Of a DNA stretch of 64,000 nt, positions 1 to 8,646 are shown one piece after another (the first letter of the stretch is position 1; each line of letters begins with the position of its first letter). This DNA is from Arsenophonus sp048493715 (GTDB taxonomy: Bacteria; Pseudomonadota; Gammaproteobacteria; Enterobacterales; Enterobacteriaceae). The stretch lies in contig JBGDCZ010000001.1 of the NCBI GenBank assembly GCA_048493715.1, forward strand, positions 1 to 64,000. Direction: 5' to 3'. The position numbers and the translations under genes were made by a program. Under the pieces are notes generated by a model. The model had not been told where the DNA came from. It saw only the letters and a program-made list of their open reading frames with translations, and searched no databases.

Positions 1-52
1 GTTTGTTGTTTAAATGCACGGAATAAAAACTCTCCAATAAACCCGGGGTGGT

Positions 53-555
53 TTATAACACAAGATCCGTGAGCCTATCGCAGGTTTCGCTTTTACCACA
101 TCCTCTATTAACGATAACCAGACATGCAAGCGGGTTTGTCATGAGGTAGACTGCCGATCTTGGAAAAGACATAAATTTCAAATGACCGTAATATCTCCCC
201 TGCTTTGACCTGTGTGTTTTTAAGCGACTTTTCCCACCAATCCCGAATAACCGATTCAACCGTTTGGGCACCTATAGCCTGTTGTTTTTTCGTGCGCTTG
301 ACCACTTTAGGATTTCTGTGCTGTTTCAGTTCCCGACGATAAAAAAGCGCACTATCACGCGCATCTTTTAAGCTTATCGCCGGATAAGTCCCGACATCTA
401 TCCAATCACCTTTACCTTGCCAGCGATAACGATACTGGAAAATTACTTTACCTTTCGGTGTAACCTGAACTGACAAACCATCTCTGTCAGATTTAGTCAC
501 CATTTTATCCTGTGGCTTTCCACATCGCTCTTAACCATGAGTCAGTCACCGACAT
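53..555 (-). pseudogene. P4-type tyrosine integrase, N-terminal remnant
   Basis: Remnant of a prophage/island integrase. Reading leftwards from an ATG at 555, preceded by a good AGGGAG ribosome site, the first 16 codons (MSVTDSWLRAMWKATG) hit a stop near 505. The next frame (503 to 108) carries the typical N-terminal integrase domain, with DGLSVQVTPKGKVIFQYRYR and GTYPAISLKDAR, then the start of the SAM-like core-binding domain. A third frame (CGKSETCDR) follows. The catalytic C-terminal half with the R..H-R-H..Y residues is absent. Known for the family: these enzymes integrate islands at tRNA or similar sites; no tRNA gene is visible here. Clearly non-functional. The piece may run past the left edge in a degraded form. 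Confidence 0.8.
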
Positions 556-588
556 TTTATTTCTCCCTGAGCATTCACTTTTTTTTAT

Positions 589-621
589 AAATTTTATGTA
601 CACCAATATGTACATAAATTT
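589..621. repeat. Inverted repeat upstream of the integrase remnant
   Basis: Arms at 589-601 and 610-621 are complementary apart from one bulged T, with an 8-nt centre. It lies 34-66 bp before the integrase start, so it could be the promoter/operator of the old integrase gene. The sequence is very AT-rich and could also be chance. Confidence 0.35.
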
Positions 622-752
622 CATGACACAAGGATTATAGTAGGCGGCTAGAAACTGCTATTCTTTACTGAGAACAAAAATAATATAAAACAGAAGGTTA
701 GTTATAAAATATCGGCTATTTGATGACTGTTAACAGCTATTATTGATGGTTG

Positions 753-1262
753 TTATTTATTTACCAAATGATATATCTCATGCTGAATAAGTCTTGCTAG
801 AAACCCTTTTACATGAGCACTTATTTTCTTACCTTCTAATGTATAAGCCTCATAACGTATTTCATTATAGCGATAAACTTCTCCCATCTTATTTGGTATT
901 GAAAAACAACCTTCCCAACTTTATAACCTCACCGGCATTTAATATAGGGGTATAAACCATAGGGGTATAAACCGGATTTATTAGTATAGTCGGTGATAAA
1001 GTGTCATAAACATCTTTACGTTTTTCTTTCTCCTCTGGAGGTATTTGAATAATAACAATTTTAATGGATAGCCAACTTGAGGTGCTCCCAAACTTGCTGG
1101 TTTTCTTCCTAAAAGGCTTTTTAAATTATGGGAAAATTTTTGAAAAGTAGAAATAAATTTTTGTTGTTTACTATTTAGTGGCAATATTACAGATGTTGCT
1201 ATCTCACGTAATATTTTGTGATTGTCTTCTTCAATAGTAACTAACTGCATCGTATCTTTCAT
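753..1262 (-). pseudogene. Peptide deformylase-like gene, frameshifted
   Basis: Decayed homologue of peptide deformylase, the metal enzyme that removes the formyl group from new proteins. All three family motifs can be read, but in different frames. LGAPQVG (usual GLAAPQIG) lies in the first frame from 1262. EGCFSIP (usual EGCLS) lies near 910. QHEIYHL (usual QHEIDHL, the HExxH metal site) lies near 780. The linking piece SPTILINPVYTP is in yet another frame, so at least two frameshifts separate start from end. A 15-bp tandem duplication (944-973) sits in the middle. The divergence from the usual motifs suggests an accessory deformylase, not the housekeeping def copy, which normally sits next to fmt. 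Surely broken; accessory origin is inference. Confidence 0.78.
944..973. repeat. 15-bp tandem duplication inside the deformylase remnant
   Basis: Two exact adjacent copies of ATAGGGGTATAAACC at 944-958 and 959-973. The unit is a multiple of three, so it adds five codons (VYTPM read twice on the minus strand) and does not itself shift the frame. Confidence 0.85.
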
Positions 1263-2115
1263 ATTATTACCTTATTACTATTTGTTAATGCGAATAATTT
1301 ATTTTAGAAAGGAATATTAGGCTCAAAAACAAAAATATTTTCTCATATTGTTAATAGTCTTTTAGTTTGTTTATATGAGTCACTCAGAACTTCGGTTGAC
1401 ATTTAATCTTAAAAATAAACCTTATTTTCTAACACTCAATAAGGGGCATTTTCAGCATGCGCTGAATAGAAACAATGGCCGTTACAAAAAACTCCTATTT
1501 CAGCGAGTTTTTTATGTAAATTAACATCATTTTTATAATCATAAGCTGATAAAACGGTTTTGTCGCATTAAGGATGATAAGTTAAATCAATTAGGCTTTA
1601 TACCACACATGAAAAACGTGATTGTAAGATAACAAATTATGCTTATATAAAAGCGATATTTTCGATTTGCTTTGTTATTATAAAATAACATTCGATTTGC
1701 TTTGTTATTATAAAATAACAATTTAATAATAAATATGGGTGTCAGTTTTTGAAAAAACTAATCATATTAATATACTTAACCACCTATTGCGAGATGATTT
1801 TTACTTTAACCATAAAATAGATAAAAAGCTGTTGTTCTACTTATTATCAATGCCAAAATTACCGCTTAGATCCATTATTTTTCTAATCTTAAAAATCAAA
1901 TAATAGTAACATTATTATCAATCTTTAACTGTAGTTAAAAGTAAAAATAGCATCATAATCTACTGCATTAGATAACTGTTGTATCTTAACGGAAATGTAC
2001 CCTTTATTAATAAAAACCTACCTCTTTACTTTTATCAGTAATAAGCCCGAATACTCAAGTTACCAATATAACTTACTATTTAATCAATATATGATATCTT
2101 CAGTAAGGAGATTAT
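1263..2115. other. Gene-free AT-rich stretch
   Basis: About 850 bp with no convincing reading frame on either strand. It holds a 30-bp tandem repeat (listed separately) and a short AT hairpin at 1486-1513 (AAAAAACTC ... GAGTTTTTT). Short peptides readable around 1450-1560 could be remnants of a gene but I could not match them. Probably erased coding sequence. Confidence 0.5.
1661..1720. repeat. 30-bp tandem direct repeat, two copies
   Basis: The unit beginning TTCGATTTGCTTTGTTATTA and ending TAAAATAACA occurs twice without a mismatch, at 1661-1690 and 1691-1720. TGTTATTATAAAATAACA inside each unit is itself a near-perfect inverted repeat (TGTTATT/AATAACA). The exact identity points to a recent duplication in otherwise decaying DNA. 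Confidence 0.9.
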
Positions 2116-2568
2116 ATGAATCAACAAGTAGCAACAATTACATTAAATTCAACCTATGATTTAATTGGGCTCACTGACTCGATTAAACAAGGTGAAGTCA
2201 ATCCGGCCGAAACAGCCGGTCTGCACGCTACAGACAAAGGAATTAACTTCGCTAAGATCCTTAAACAACTTGCTCTCTCAGTTACTGCTGGTAGCTTTCT
2301 TGGTAAGAAAATCGAGATCGGTTTCAAAAAACCTGACATTAAGTTAACATGCAAAAACGTTTTCAGTTGAGCGAAGGACTTACAGCTAGAAGGAATATGG
2401 TTAGCAAAACCTGTAGAGTGTAAAATTATTAGTACAGTCGGCGCTAACGATTTAATGGTGGCTAGATTGATTTGTGGTTTATTAATGAATCAATCCTATG
2501 AAGAAACATTCCACTTAGCCACTGCTATTTCCGCTCTAACGTTAAAGCAAACTAACTTCACCGGGTAA
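2116..2568 (+). pseudogene. fruK: 1-phosphofructokinase, internally deleted
   Basis: Remnant of FruK, which phosphorylates fructose-1-phosphate after uptake by the fructose PTS. The N-terminus is well preserved (VATITLNSTYDLIG, then ETAGLHATDKGINFAKILKQL). The middle is mostly missing: a short piece with DIKLT is followed by a stop (2368-2370). Reading then resumes with LAKPVECKIISTVGANDLMVARLICGLL, the C-terminal ribokinase/PfkB signature. The catalytic Asp survives, but the usual GAGD has become GAND. Total coding length is about 150 codons against 312 in E. coli, so half the protein is gone. No fruA or fruB partner is nearby. AAGGAG precedes the ATG. Certain loss of function. Confidence 0.9.
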
Positions 2569-2613
2569 CAAACAATTTACCAACAAGATATAGACTAAAA
2601 TTTGATTTTATTT

Positions 2614-3999
2614 TTACTTACGACGCCATACTGTTCCTTGCGGACTATCTTCCAATATAATGCCCATGTTAGTAAGTTGATCACGCGCCGCATCAGCCTG
2701 AGCCCATTGTTTGTTTTTACGTGCATCATTACGCTGCTTAATTAATGCCTCAATTTTTTCAATTTCAGAGCTATGAACGATATGCGCCTGGCTTTGTAAG
2801 AATTGTTTAGGATCTTGGGTTAATAATCCCAATATATTGGCCAATTGACGTAATTGCATCGCTAACCCATTTGCCATTGCCCTATCATCTGCTTTCAATC
2901 GATTAATTTCTCTGGCTAAATCAAACAAAACTGAATAGGCCTCTGGCGTATTAAAATCATCATTCATTGCTGCGATAAAACGCTGTTTAAATATTTCATT
3001 ATCAGTTGATTTAACAGTATCAGTATCGCGTAAAGCGGTATAAAGCCGTTCCAGTGCTGTGCGAGCCTGCTTTAGATTTTCTTCTGTATAATCTAACTGG
3101 CTACGATAATGTGCTGATAACAAGAAATAACGTACTGTTTCAGCATCATAATGTGCCAAGACATCACGAATGGTAAAAAAGTTATTTAATGATTTTGACA
3201 TTTTTTCCCGCTCAACCATAACCATTCCAGTATGCATCCAATAGTTTACATATGGTCCATCATAAGCACAGGTTGATTGCGCTATTTCATTTTCATGATG
3301 AGGAAACATCAAATCTGCCCCTCCCCCATGAAGATCAAAATGTTGACCAAGTTGTTTGCCATTCATGGCAGAACATTCAATATGCCAACCTGGCCGCCCA
3401 TTTCCCCAAGGTGAAGACCAACTTGGTTCATTGGCTTTAGACATTTTCCATAATACAAAATCCAATGGATTACGCTTGGCATCCGTGACTTCAACACGTG
3501 CTCCAGCTTGTAATTGCTCCAGATCTTGGCGGGATAACAGCCCATAATCTGGATCACTATTAATCGCGAACATGACATCACCATTGTCTGCAATATAAGC
3601 ATGACCACGTTTAATAAGTCGTTCTGTCAAATTAATAATTTCTTTAATATGGTAAGTTGCTCTAGGTTCAAAATCTGGCCGCAAAATATTTAAGGCATCA
3701 AAATCCTTATACATTTCAACCAACATGCGTGATGTCAAAGCGTCACAGGTCTCATTATTTTCTGCTGCCCGTTTAATGATCTTATCATCAACGTCAGTGA
3801 TATTACGTACATAGGTCAAATCATAGCCGAGGTAACGCAAATAACGGCTAATCACGTCAAACGTAACAAAGGTTCTACCATGACCAATATGACATAAATC
3901 ATAAATAGTAACACCACACACATACATGCCAATTTTCCCTGCGGTAATCGGTCTAAATTCTTCTTTTTGACGACTGAGTGTATTATAAATTTTTAACAT
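2614..3999 (-). CDS. cysS: Cysteinyl-tRNA synthetase
   Basis: Charges tRNA-Cys with cysteine in the cytoplasm; class Ia synthetase. The start at 3999 (MLKIYNTLSRQKEEF) gives 461 residues, the same as E. coli CysS. The open frame extends 29 codons upstream to 4086, but those residues (MVYWLPGQ...) match nothing in the family. Visible signatures are YVCGVTIYD with the zinc Cys, CHIGHGRTF (HIGH motif), WHIECSAMN and PHHENEIAQS (further zinc ligands), and EKMSKSLNNFF (KMSKS loop). The end LEDSPQGTVWRRK matches the enterobacterial C-terminus. Divergent from ppiB and convergent with the fruK remnant. Appears intact. Confidence 0.97.
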   Translation of the reverse strand: MLKIYNTLSRQKEEFRPITAGKIGMYVCGVTIYDLCHIGHGRTFVTFDVISRYLRYLGYDLTYVRNITDVDDKIIKRAAENNETCDALTSRMLVEMYKDFDALNILRPDFEPRATYHIKEIINLTERLIKRGHAYIADNGDVMFAINSDPDYGLLSRQDLEQLQAGARVEVTDAKRNPLDFVLWKMSKANEPSWSSPWGNGRPGWHIECSAMNGKQLGQHFDLHGGGADLMFPHHENEIAQSTCAYDGPYVNYWMHTGMVMVEREKMSKSLNNFFTIRDVLAHYDAETVRYFLLSAHYRSQLDYTEENLKQARTALERLYTALRDTDTVKSTDNEIFKQRFIAAMNDDFNTPEAYSVLFDLAREINRLKADDRAMANGLAMQLRQLANILGLLTQDPKQFLQSQAHIVHSSEIEKIEALIKQRNDARKNKQWAQADAARDQLTNMGIILEDSPQGTVWRRK

Positions 4000-4264
4000 T
4001 GAGACTTTTTCCATCATCGGCGCTACGGGTGGTAGATGTATTAGATTACAAAACAATGCTAGCTGCCCTGGCAGCCAATAAACCATGCCATTGCAATCCT
4101 ATATTTTGAGTTATGCAACTATTCGGCGCAAGAAAATTATGCAATATTCCACAAATACTGACTCAATCAGCCCAATATGGTATAAAATAGGTTGATCTAC
4201 TTTAAATTAATTACTTTGCTTTTGATTTATACATTACACATAACGATTTATCAGGATAGTGATT

Positions 4265-4756
4265 ATGGTAACTTTTCATACCAATTTAGGTGATATTGTC
4301 ATTAAAACTTTTGATGAAAAATCTCCAATAACGGTAAAAAACTTTTTAAATTATTGTCGTGATGGATTCTACGATAACACAATTTTTCATCGCGTGATCA
4401 ATGGATTTATGATCCAAGGTGGCGGTTTTGAGCCTGGAATGCAGCAAAAAACGACTAAGGAACCTATTAAAAACGAAGCTAATAACGGATTAAAGAATAA
4501 CCGAGGTACTCTTGCTATGGCAAGAACCAATGATCCACATTCAGCAACAACACAATTCTTTATTAATGTGGTCGATAACGACTTTCTAAATTTCCACTCA
4601 GAACAGCAAAATGGCTGGGGTTACTGTGTCTTTGGCGAAGTAGTTGAAATGGATGTTGTTGATAAAATTAAAGGGGTGAAAACAGGCCGTAGTGGCTTAC
4701 ATCAAGACGTTCCAGTTGAAGATGTTATTATTAAAAGTGTAACGGTTAACGAATAA
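4265..4756 (+). CDS. ppiB: Peptidyl-prolyl cis-trans isomerase B (cyclophilin)
   Basis: Cytoplasmic cyclophilin that speeds proline isomerisation during folding; 163 residues against 164 in E. coli. The core active-site stretches are present: FHRVINGFMIQGGGFEPGM, ANNGLKNNRGTLAMAR, HSATTQFFINVVDNDFLNF and GWGYCVFGEVVE. The frame is open from a GTG at 4259, but the ATG at 4265 matches the family start (MVTFHTN) and lies 8 nt after an AGGA ribosome site. It is followed after 9 bp by lpxH, so the two are probably cotranscribed. Intact. Confidence 0.96.
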   Translation: MVTFHTNLGDIVIKTFDEKSPITVKNFLNYCRDGFYDNTIFHRVINGFMIQGGGFEPGMQQKTTKEPIKNEANNGLKNNRGTLAMARTNDPHSATTQFFINVVDNDFLNFHSEQQNGWGYCVFGEVVEMDVVDKIKGVKTGRSGLHQDVPVEDVIIKSVTVNE

Positions 4757-4765
4757 TTATAAATT

Positions 4766-5491
4766 ATGGCAATCCTATTTATTGCTGACCTACATTTAAG
4801 TGAAAAAGAGCCGGCTATCACTGCCGGTTTTCTGCATTTCTTAAGAGAGCAAGCTAGTCAAGCGAAGGCTTTATATATTTTAGGTGATTTTTTTAATTAT
4901 TGGATCGGTGATGATGATCCCAGTCTACTACATGAAACAATAGCCCAAGAACTTAAGGAACTGCAAAGTAACGGTATTCCCTGCTACTTTATTCATGGTA
5001 ATCGAGATTTTTTACTGGGTAAAAAATTTGCTAAAGAAAGTGGCATGATTTTATTACCCGCCGAAAAAGTGTTAACGCTACATGGTCATAATATTCTCAT
5101 TTTACATGGTGATACACTTTGTACTGATGATATTTCCTATCAGCGCTATCGCAAACGTGTATACAATCGCTGGTTGCAACGGCTATTTTTAGCGCTTCCG
5201 ATATCTACCCGCCATCGTATTGCTGGAAGAATGCGTAAAAATAGCCAATCTGCCACTCGGCTGAAGCCAGAGCACATTACAGATGTCAATCAACAAACAG
5301 TGATTGATAAATTTAGAAAATATCAAGTCGATTGGATGATCCACGGCCATACTCACCGACCGGCTATCCATAAAATTAATGTTAATGGTAAAATACTACA
5401 TCGAGCAGTTCTTGGTGTCTGGGATCAAAATGGCTCCGTGATCAAAATAACACCTAACACCATCGAACTGCTTAATTTTACTTTTTATTAA
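4766..5491 (+). CDS. lpxH: UDP-2,3-diacylglucosamine hydrolase
   Basis: Fourth step of lipid A synthesis: cleaves UDP-2,3-diacylglucosamine to lipid X and UMP at the inner face of the inner membrane. 241 residues, as expected. The calcineurin-like metallophosphoesterase motifs are all readable: DLHL (residues 7-10), LGDFFNYWIGDDDP, HGNRDFLLGKKF, ILHGDTLCTDD and the final HGHTHRP. Directly downstream of ppiB with a 9-bp gap. Its retention shows that the organism still makes lipid A. Confidence 0.96.
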   Translation: MAILFIADLHLSEKEPAITAGFLHFLREQASQAKALYILGDFFNYWIGDDDPSLLHETIAQELKELQSNGIPCYFIHGNRDFLLGKKFAKESGMILLPAEKVLTLHGHNILILHGDTLCTDDISYQRYRKRVYNRWLQRLFLALPISTRHRIAGRMRKNSQSATRLKPEHITDVNQQTVIDKFRKYQVDWMIHGHTHRPAIHKINVNGKILHRAVLGVWDQNGSVIKITPNTIELLNFTFY

Positions 5492-5529
5492 CCTTTCCTA
5501 TCTCAAATTAATTGACCGATGAAAAATTT

Positions 5530-5545
5530 ACGCAAACGTTTTCCT
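5530..5545. promoter_or_regulatory. PurR-type operator before purE
   Basis: ACGCAAACGTTTTCCT is very close to the E. coli PurR operator consensus (ACGCAAACGTTTTCNT). It lies 73-88 bp before the purE start, where the E. coli purEK operator also lies. PurR with hypoxanthine or guanine represses purine synthesis. Whether purR itself survives cannot be seen here. Confidence 0.85.
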
Positions 5546-5617
5546 TATTTGTCGGCCATGATATGATCTCGCTTGATTTCTATGTTTAAATGACTTAAAT
5601 TCAGGAGGAACAAATCA

Positions 5618-6148
5618 ATGAGCGCTCAATTTGATGCACAAAAACAGCCACCTACTAGCCCACAAATTGCCATTGTCATGGGTTCCAAAAGTGACTGGGG
5701 CACCATGCAATATGCAGCCGATATACTCTGTGAACTGGCGCTACCCTATCATGTAGAAATTGTTTCTGCTCATCGCACCCCAGATAAACTATTCACCTTC
5801 GCCGAACAAGTAAAAGAAAAAAAATTTCAGATTATTATTGCCGGCGCAGGAGGAGCTGCACATTTACCAGGTATGCTAGCGGCCAAAACCTTGGTTCCGG
5901 TTTTTGGTGTCCCCGTTGCCACTACGACACTTAATGGTATTGATAGCCTTTATTCTATTGTGCAAATGCCAAAGGGTATTCCTGTTGCCACCTTTGCAAT
6001 TGGTAAAGCTGGTGCGGCCAATGCAGCATTACTGGCAGCGCAATTTCTGGCTGGCACAAATAATGATCTATATGAGCGTTTATCAACCTGGCGTTTGAAA
6101 CAGACTGATGATGTTCTACGCAACCCCGATCCACGGGAGGGGGAATGA
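5618..6148 (+). CDS. purE: N5-carboxyaminoimidazole ribonucleotide mutase
   Basis: Converts N5-CAIR to CAIR in purine synthesis. 176 residues, slightly longer than the E. coli 169 because of an N-terminal extension before IAIVMGSKSDW. Family signatures are MGSKSDWGTMQ (substrate loop), EIVSAHRTPDK, IIAGAGGAAHLPGM and GIDSLYSIVQMPKGIPVAT. The ATG at 5618 follows AGGAGG at ideal spacing. The stop overlaps the purK start (ATGA at 6145-6148), giving translational coupling. A PurR-type box lies upstream. Intact. Confidence 0.97.
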   Translation: MSAQFDAQKQPPTSPQIAIVMGSKSDWGTMQYAADILCELALPYHVEIVSAHRTPDKLFTFAEQVKEKKFQIIIAGAGGAAHLPGMLAAKTLVPVFGVPVATTTLNGIDSLYSIVQMPKGIPVATFAIGKAGAANAALLAAQFLAGTNNDLYERLSTWRLKQTDDVLRNPDPREGE

Positions 6149-7233
6149 AACCCATTTATGTCCTTGGTAATGGCCAGTTAGGCCGCATGTTGCGTCAAGC
6201 AGGAGAGCCATTAGGCATTAGCGTCTATCCCGTTGGCATTGATGATAAATTAGATTCTATAACCTATCAACACAGCATAATAACAGCCGAAATTGAACGC
6301 TGGCCAGAAACACCTGTGACATGTGAACTTGCTCGCCAGCCTAGCTTTATTAATCGAGATATTTTCCCGCAACTAGCTGACCGGTTGCCACAAAAACAAC
6401 TATTAGATTCTTTATCGTTAACAACTGCACCCTGGAAACTCATTACCAGTCAAACCCAGTGGCCACAATTATTTACCGAGTTAGGTGATTTTCTTATTGT
6501 TAAATGTCGTACTGGTGGTTATGACGGCCGTGGGCAATGGCGTATCACACCTGATAATGTATCTACACTACCGCCTGAAATTTATGGCCAAGCTATTGTT
6601 GAAAAAGCCATTCCTTTTTCAGGTGAAGTTTCACTTATTGGTGCCCGTAATATAAATGGCCAATGTGTCTTTTATCCACTAACATATAATTTGCATCAAG
6701 AGGGCATTCTCCGAGCAAGTATTGCTTTTCCTGAACCAGATAAAAAGCAGCAAACTCAAGCAGAATTAATGCTATCGACCATTATGGAAACATTAAATTA
6801 TGTGGGAGTAATGGCGATGGAATGTTTTATTTTAAATAATAAACTGCTAATTAACGAATTAGCACCACGGGTGCATAATAGCGGTCATTGGACGCAAAAT
6901 GGCGCTTCTATCAGTCAATTTGAACTCCACCTGCGAGCCATTTTGGATCTGCCAATACCGACTCCTAACATAGCCGCTGCAACCATCATGATTAATTTGC
7001 TAGGTACAGCATTAAATCCTGCCTGGTTGTCATTACCTTTAGTTCATCTACACTGGTATGAAAAAGAAGTTCGCACAGCACGCAAAGTAGGCCATCTAAA
7101 TTTATCTAGTGATAATTGGCAAGCTATAAAAAACTCACTAAAGACACTACAAACCTTACTTCCTAATGAATATAACGCTAGTATTGAATGGCTGAACGCA
7201 AAATTAACTCGTATCCCCCGACAAAAACAGTGA
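6145..7233 (+). CDS. purK: N5-carboxyaminoimidazole ribonucleotide synthase
   Basis: ATP-grasp enzyme that carboxylates AIR to N5-CAIR, the substrate of PurE. 362 residues (E. coli 355). Visible features are the N-terminal YVLGNGQLGRMLRQAG (nucleotide-binding fold), LIVKCRTGGYDGRGQW (ATP-grasp glycine loop), EKAIPFSGEVSLIG, VGVMAMECFIL and ELAPRVHNSGHWTQNG (metal and substrate loop). It overlaps purE by four bases and has GGAGGGGG just before its ATG. Intact; together with purE it keeps de novo purine synthesis possible. Confidence 0.97.
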   Translation: MKPIYVLGNGQLGRMLRQAGEPLGISVYPVGIDDKLDSITYQHSIITAEIERWPETPVTCELARQPSFINRDIFPQLADRLPQKQLLDSLSLTTAPWKLITSQTQWPQLFTELGDFLIVKCRTGGYDGRGQWRITPDNVSTLPPEIYGQAIVEKAIPFSGEVSLIGARNINGQCVFYPLTYNLHQEGILRASIAFPEPDKKQQTQAELMLSTIMETLNYVGVMAMECFILNNKLLINELAPRVHNSGHWTQNGASISQFELHLRAILDLPIPTPNIAAATIMINLLGTALNPAWLSLPLVHLHWYEKEVRTARKVGHLNLSSDNWQAIKNSLKTLQTLLPNEYNASIEWLNAKLTRIPRQKQ

Positions 7234-7319
7234 AAATAAAAACAACTAGCATGTTTAATAAACCAGTATATTGTTAAGCTTACAGTTTTCATGCAATAGT
7301 TGTCTGCTTTGGAGTCATC

Positions 7320-8519
7320 ATGCCTTCACAACAAAAAATGTTTGGCCTCTTTACCCATGGTGTATGTTATTTTTATTGGGATTAATTTACTTCTTATCAA
7401 CAGCAACCACTTTTATTTCACTCGGTGTCGTGCTACCTAGCATGATTAATGAATTTAATTGAAACTGGGCAGAAGCAGGATTTGGATGCACCATTCTAGG
7501 ATTAACTCGCGGTTTATCAAGCTACTGACCAACCTTAATGATCCGTCAGCTAGGTCTTAGAGTGACATTATTATTTGGCATAATTATTTTTATTGTTGGC
7601 TTTTATTACCTATATTCTACAGCCAGTTTATTTGATTATTTTTGTGGTACCACCCTGTTAGGTATTGGATTTACATTTTTAGCAACGGTACCGGTACTTA
7701 TGTTATTTCGTGATTGTTTGAAAAACAATCACTCGCTTTTGGTTTCTACTTTACTATTGGTGGCTTAGGTGGTGTGATAGGCCCTTGGATCTACCTTCTG
7801 GCAACTCGTGTCTGGGGTTCATGACGAATACACTGGGTCATTTCAGCCCTCTGTTTAACAATGGTAGTCTTAATCACGCTATTGACCTTACGGGAAGGTA
7901 AAGATGAAATTTCACATGCCAGAGCGATCGCTGATAAGTTGACACAACATTCTGCGGAAACTATCTAGAAAACGAAAGAAATATGTACCGCCAGTGGCGC
8001 ACTACACACTTGGCAATTTTATATCATCACAGCTACCTATACCTCCTTCTTGTGGTGTGGCATCACGGTTAATAGTTTTGCTGTTGCCCAAATCATCGAA
8101 CAAGGTTTTAACGAAACCATTGCCGCCGGTTCTTTAAGTGTAATGGCTTTTATCAATGCCTCCTCTCGCCTCGCTGGAGGCGCTATAGGCGAGCAGCTAG
8201 AACCTAAAAAATTATTAATAAGCAGCCTAATAATTATTATTTTAGAACTTGTGGCTAATTTTATTTACTATTTGTGTTGGTATCGGTTATGGCATGACCT
8301 TTCTAGCCTCAAGTGTCTTACTTGCTAACTATTTTGGCCGAGCTCCCCTCTCTTGAACTATTTTCCTGTCATGAACTTACTTTCTACTTGTGCCTGCTTG
8401 TACCGGTGGTAATTTTGCGGTACTACTGTGTCGGTGGTTTCATTAATAATGTTAGTAATAAAATGATAAAAACAGGAATAGCAATGATTAAGAACGCCGG
8501 AGTAAAACTACTAGTGTAG
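7320..8519 (+). pseudogene. Major facilitator transporter, multiply broken
   Basis: Remains of a 12-helix MFS permease. Readable pieces include LYPWCMLFLLGLIYFLSTATTFISLGVVLPSMINEFN, MIRQLGLRVTLLFG, FTIGGLGGVIGPWIYLLATRVWG, WCGITVNSFAVAQIIEQGFNETIAAGSLSVM and GIGYGMTFLASSVLLANYFG. Lesions: a frameshift just after the ATG at 7320, TGA at 7460 and 7526, a frameshift near 7720, TGA at 7822, TAG near 7966 and a further frameshift near 8260. The start has a GGAG ribosome site. The pattern (GLGGV, GIGYGMTFLASSVLLANYFG) recalls the oxalate/formate-antiporter branch, but the substrate is not deducible. Confidence 0.85.
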
Positions 8520-8646
8520 TCTTTTATTATTCCGCCAAAGAATGGTAATTAATAACATGATTAATTTATTCTCTAACGATTTATCTGTTTGGATTAAGAA
8601 TCAATACTACTATTATATTATAATTTTTTATTGAGATCAGAGAACG

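Noticed and set aside
1440..1620. Transposase-like peptides (LNRNNGRYKKLL) as an insertion sequence remnant
   Set aside because: Too short and broken to identify a family; no terminal inverted repeats or target duplications seen.
1..2100. Intact genomic island or attachment site next to the integrase
   Set aside because: Only a fragment of the integrase remains and no tRNA gene or matching att repeats were found.
7320..8519. Possible UGA-to-Trp recoding, because several TGA codons in the MFS gene sit where Trp would fit
   Set aside because: The same gene also has TAG and frameshifts, the copA TGA replaces a Gly codon, and intact genes such as ybaB end with TGA. Ordinary decay explains it.
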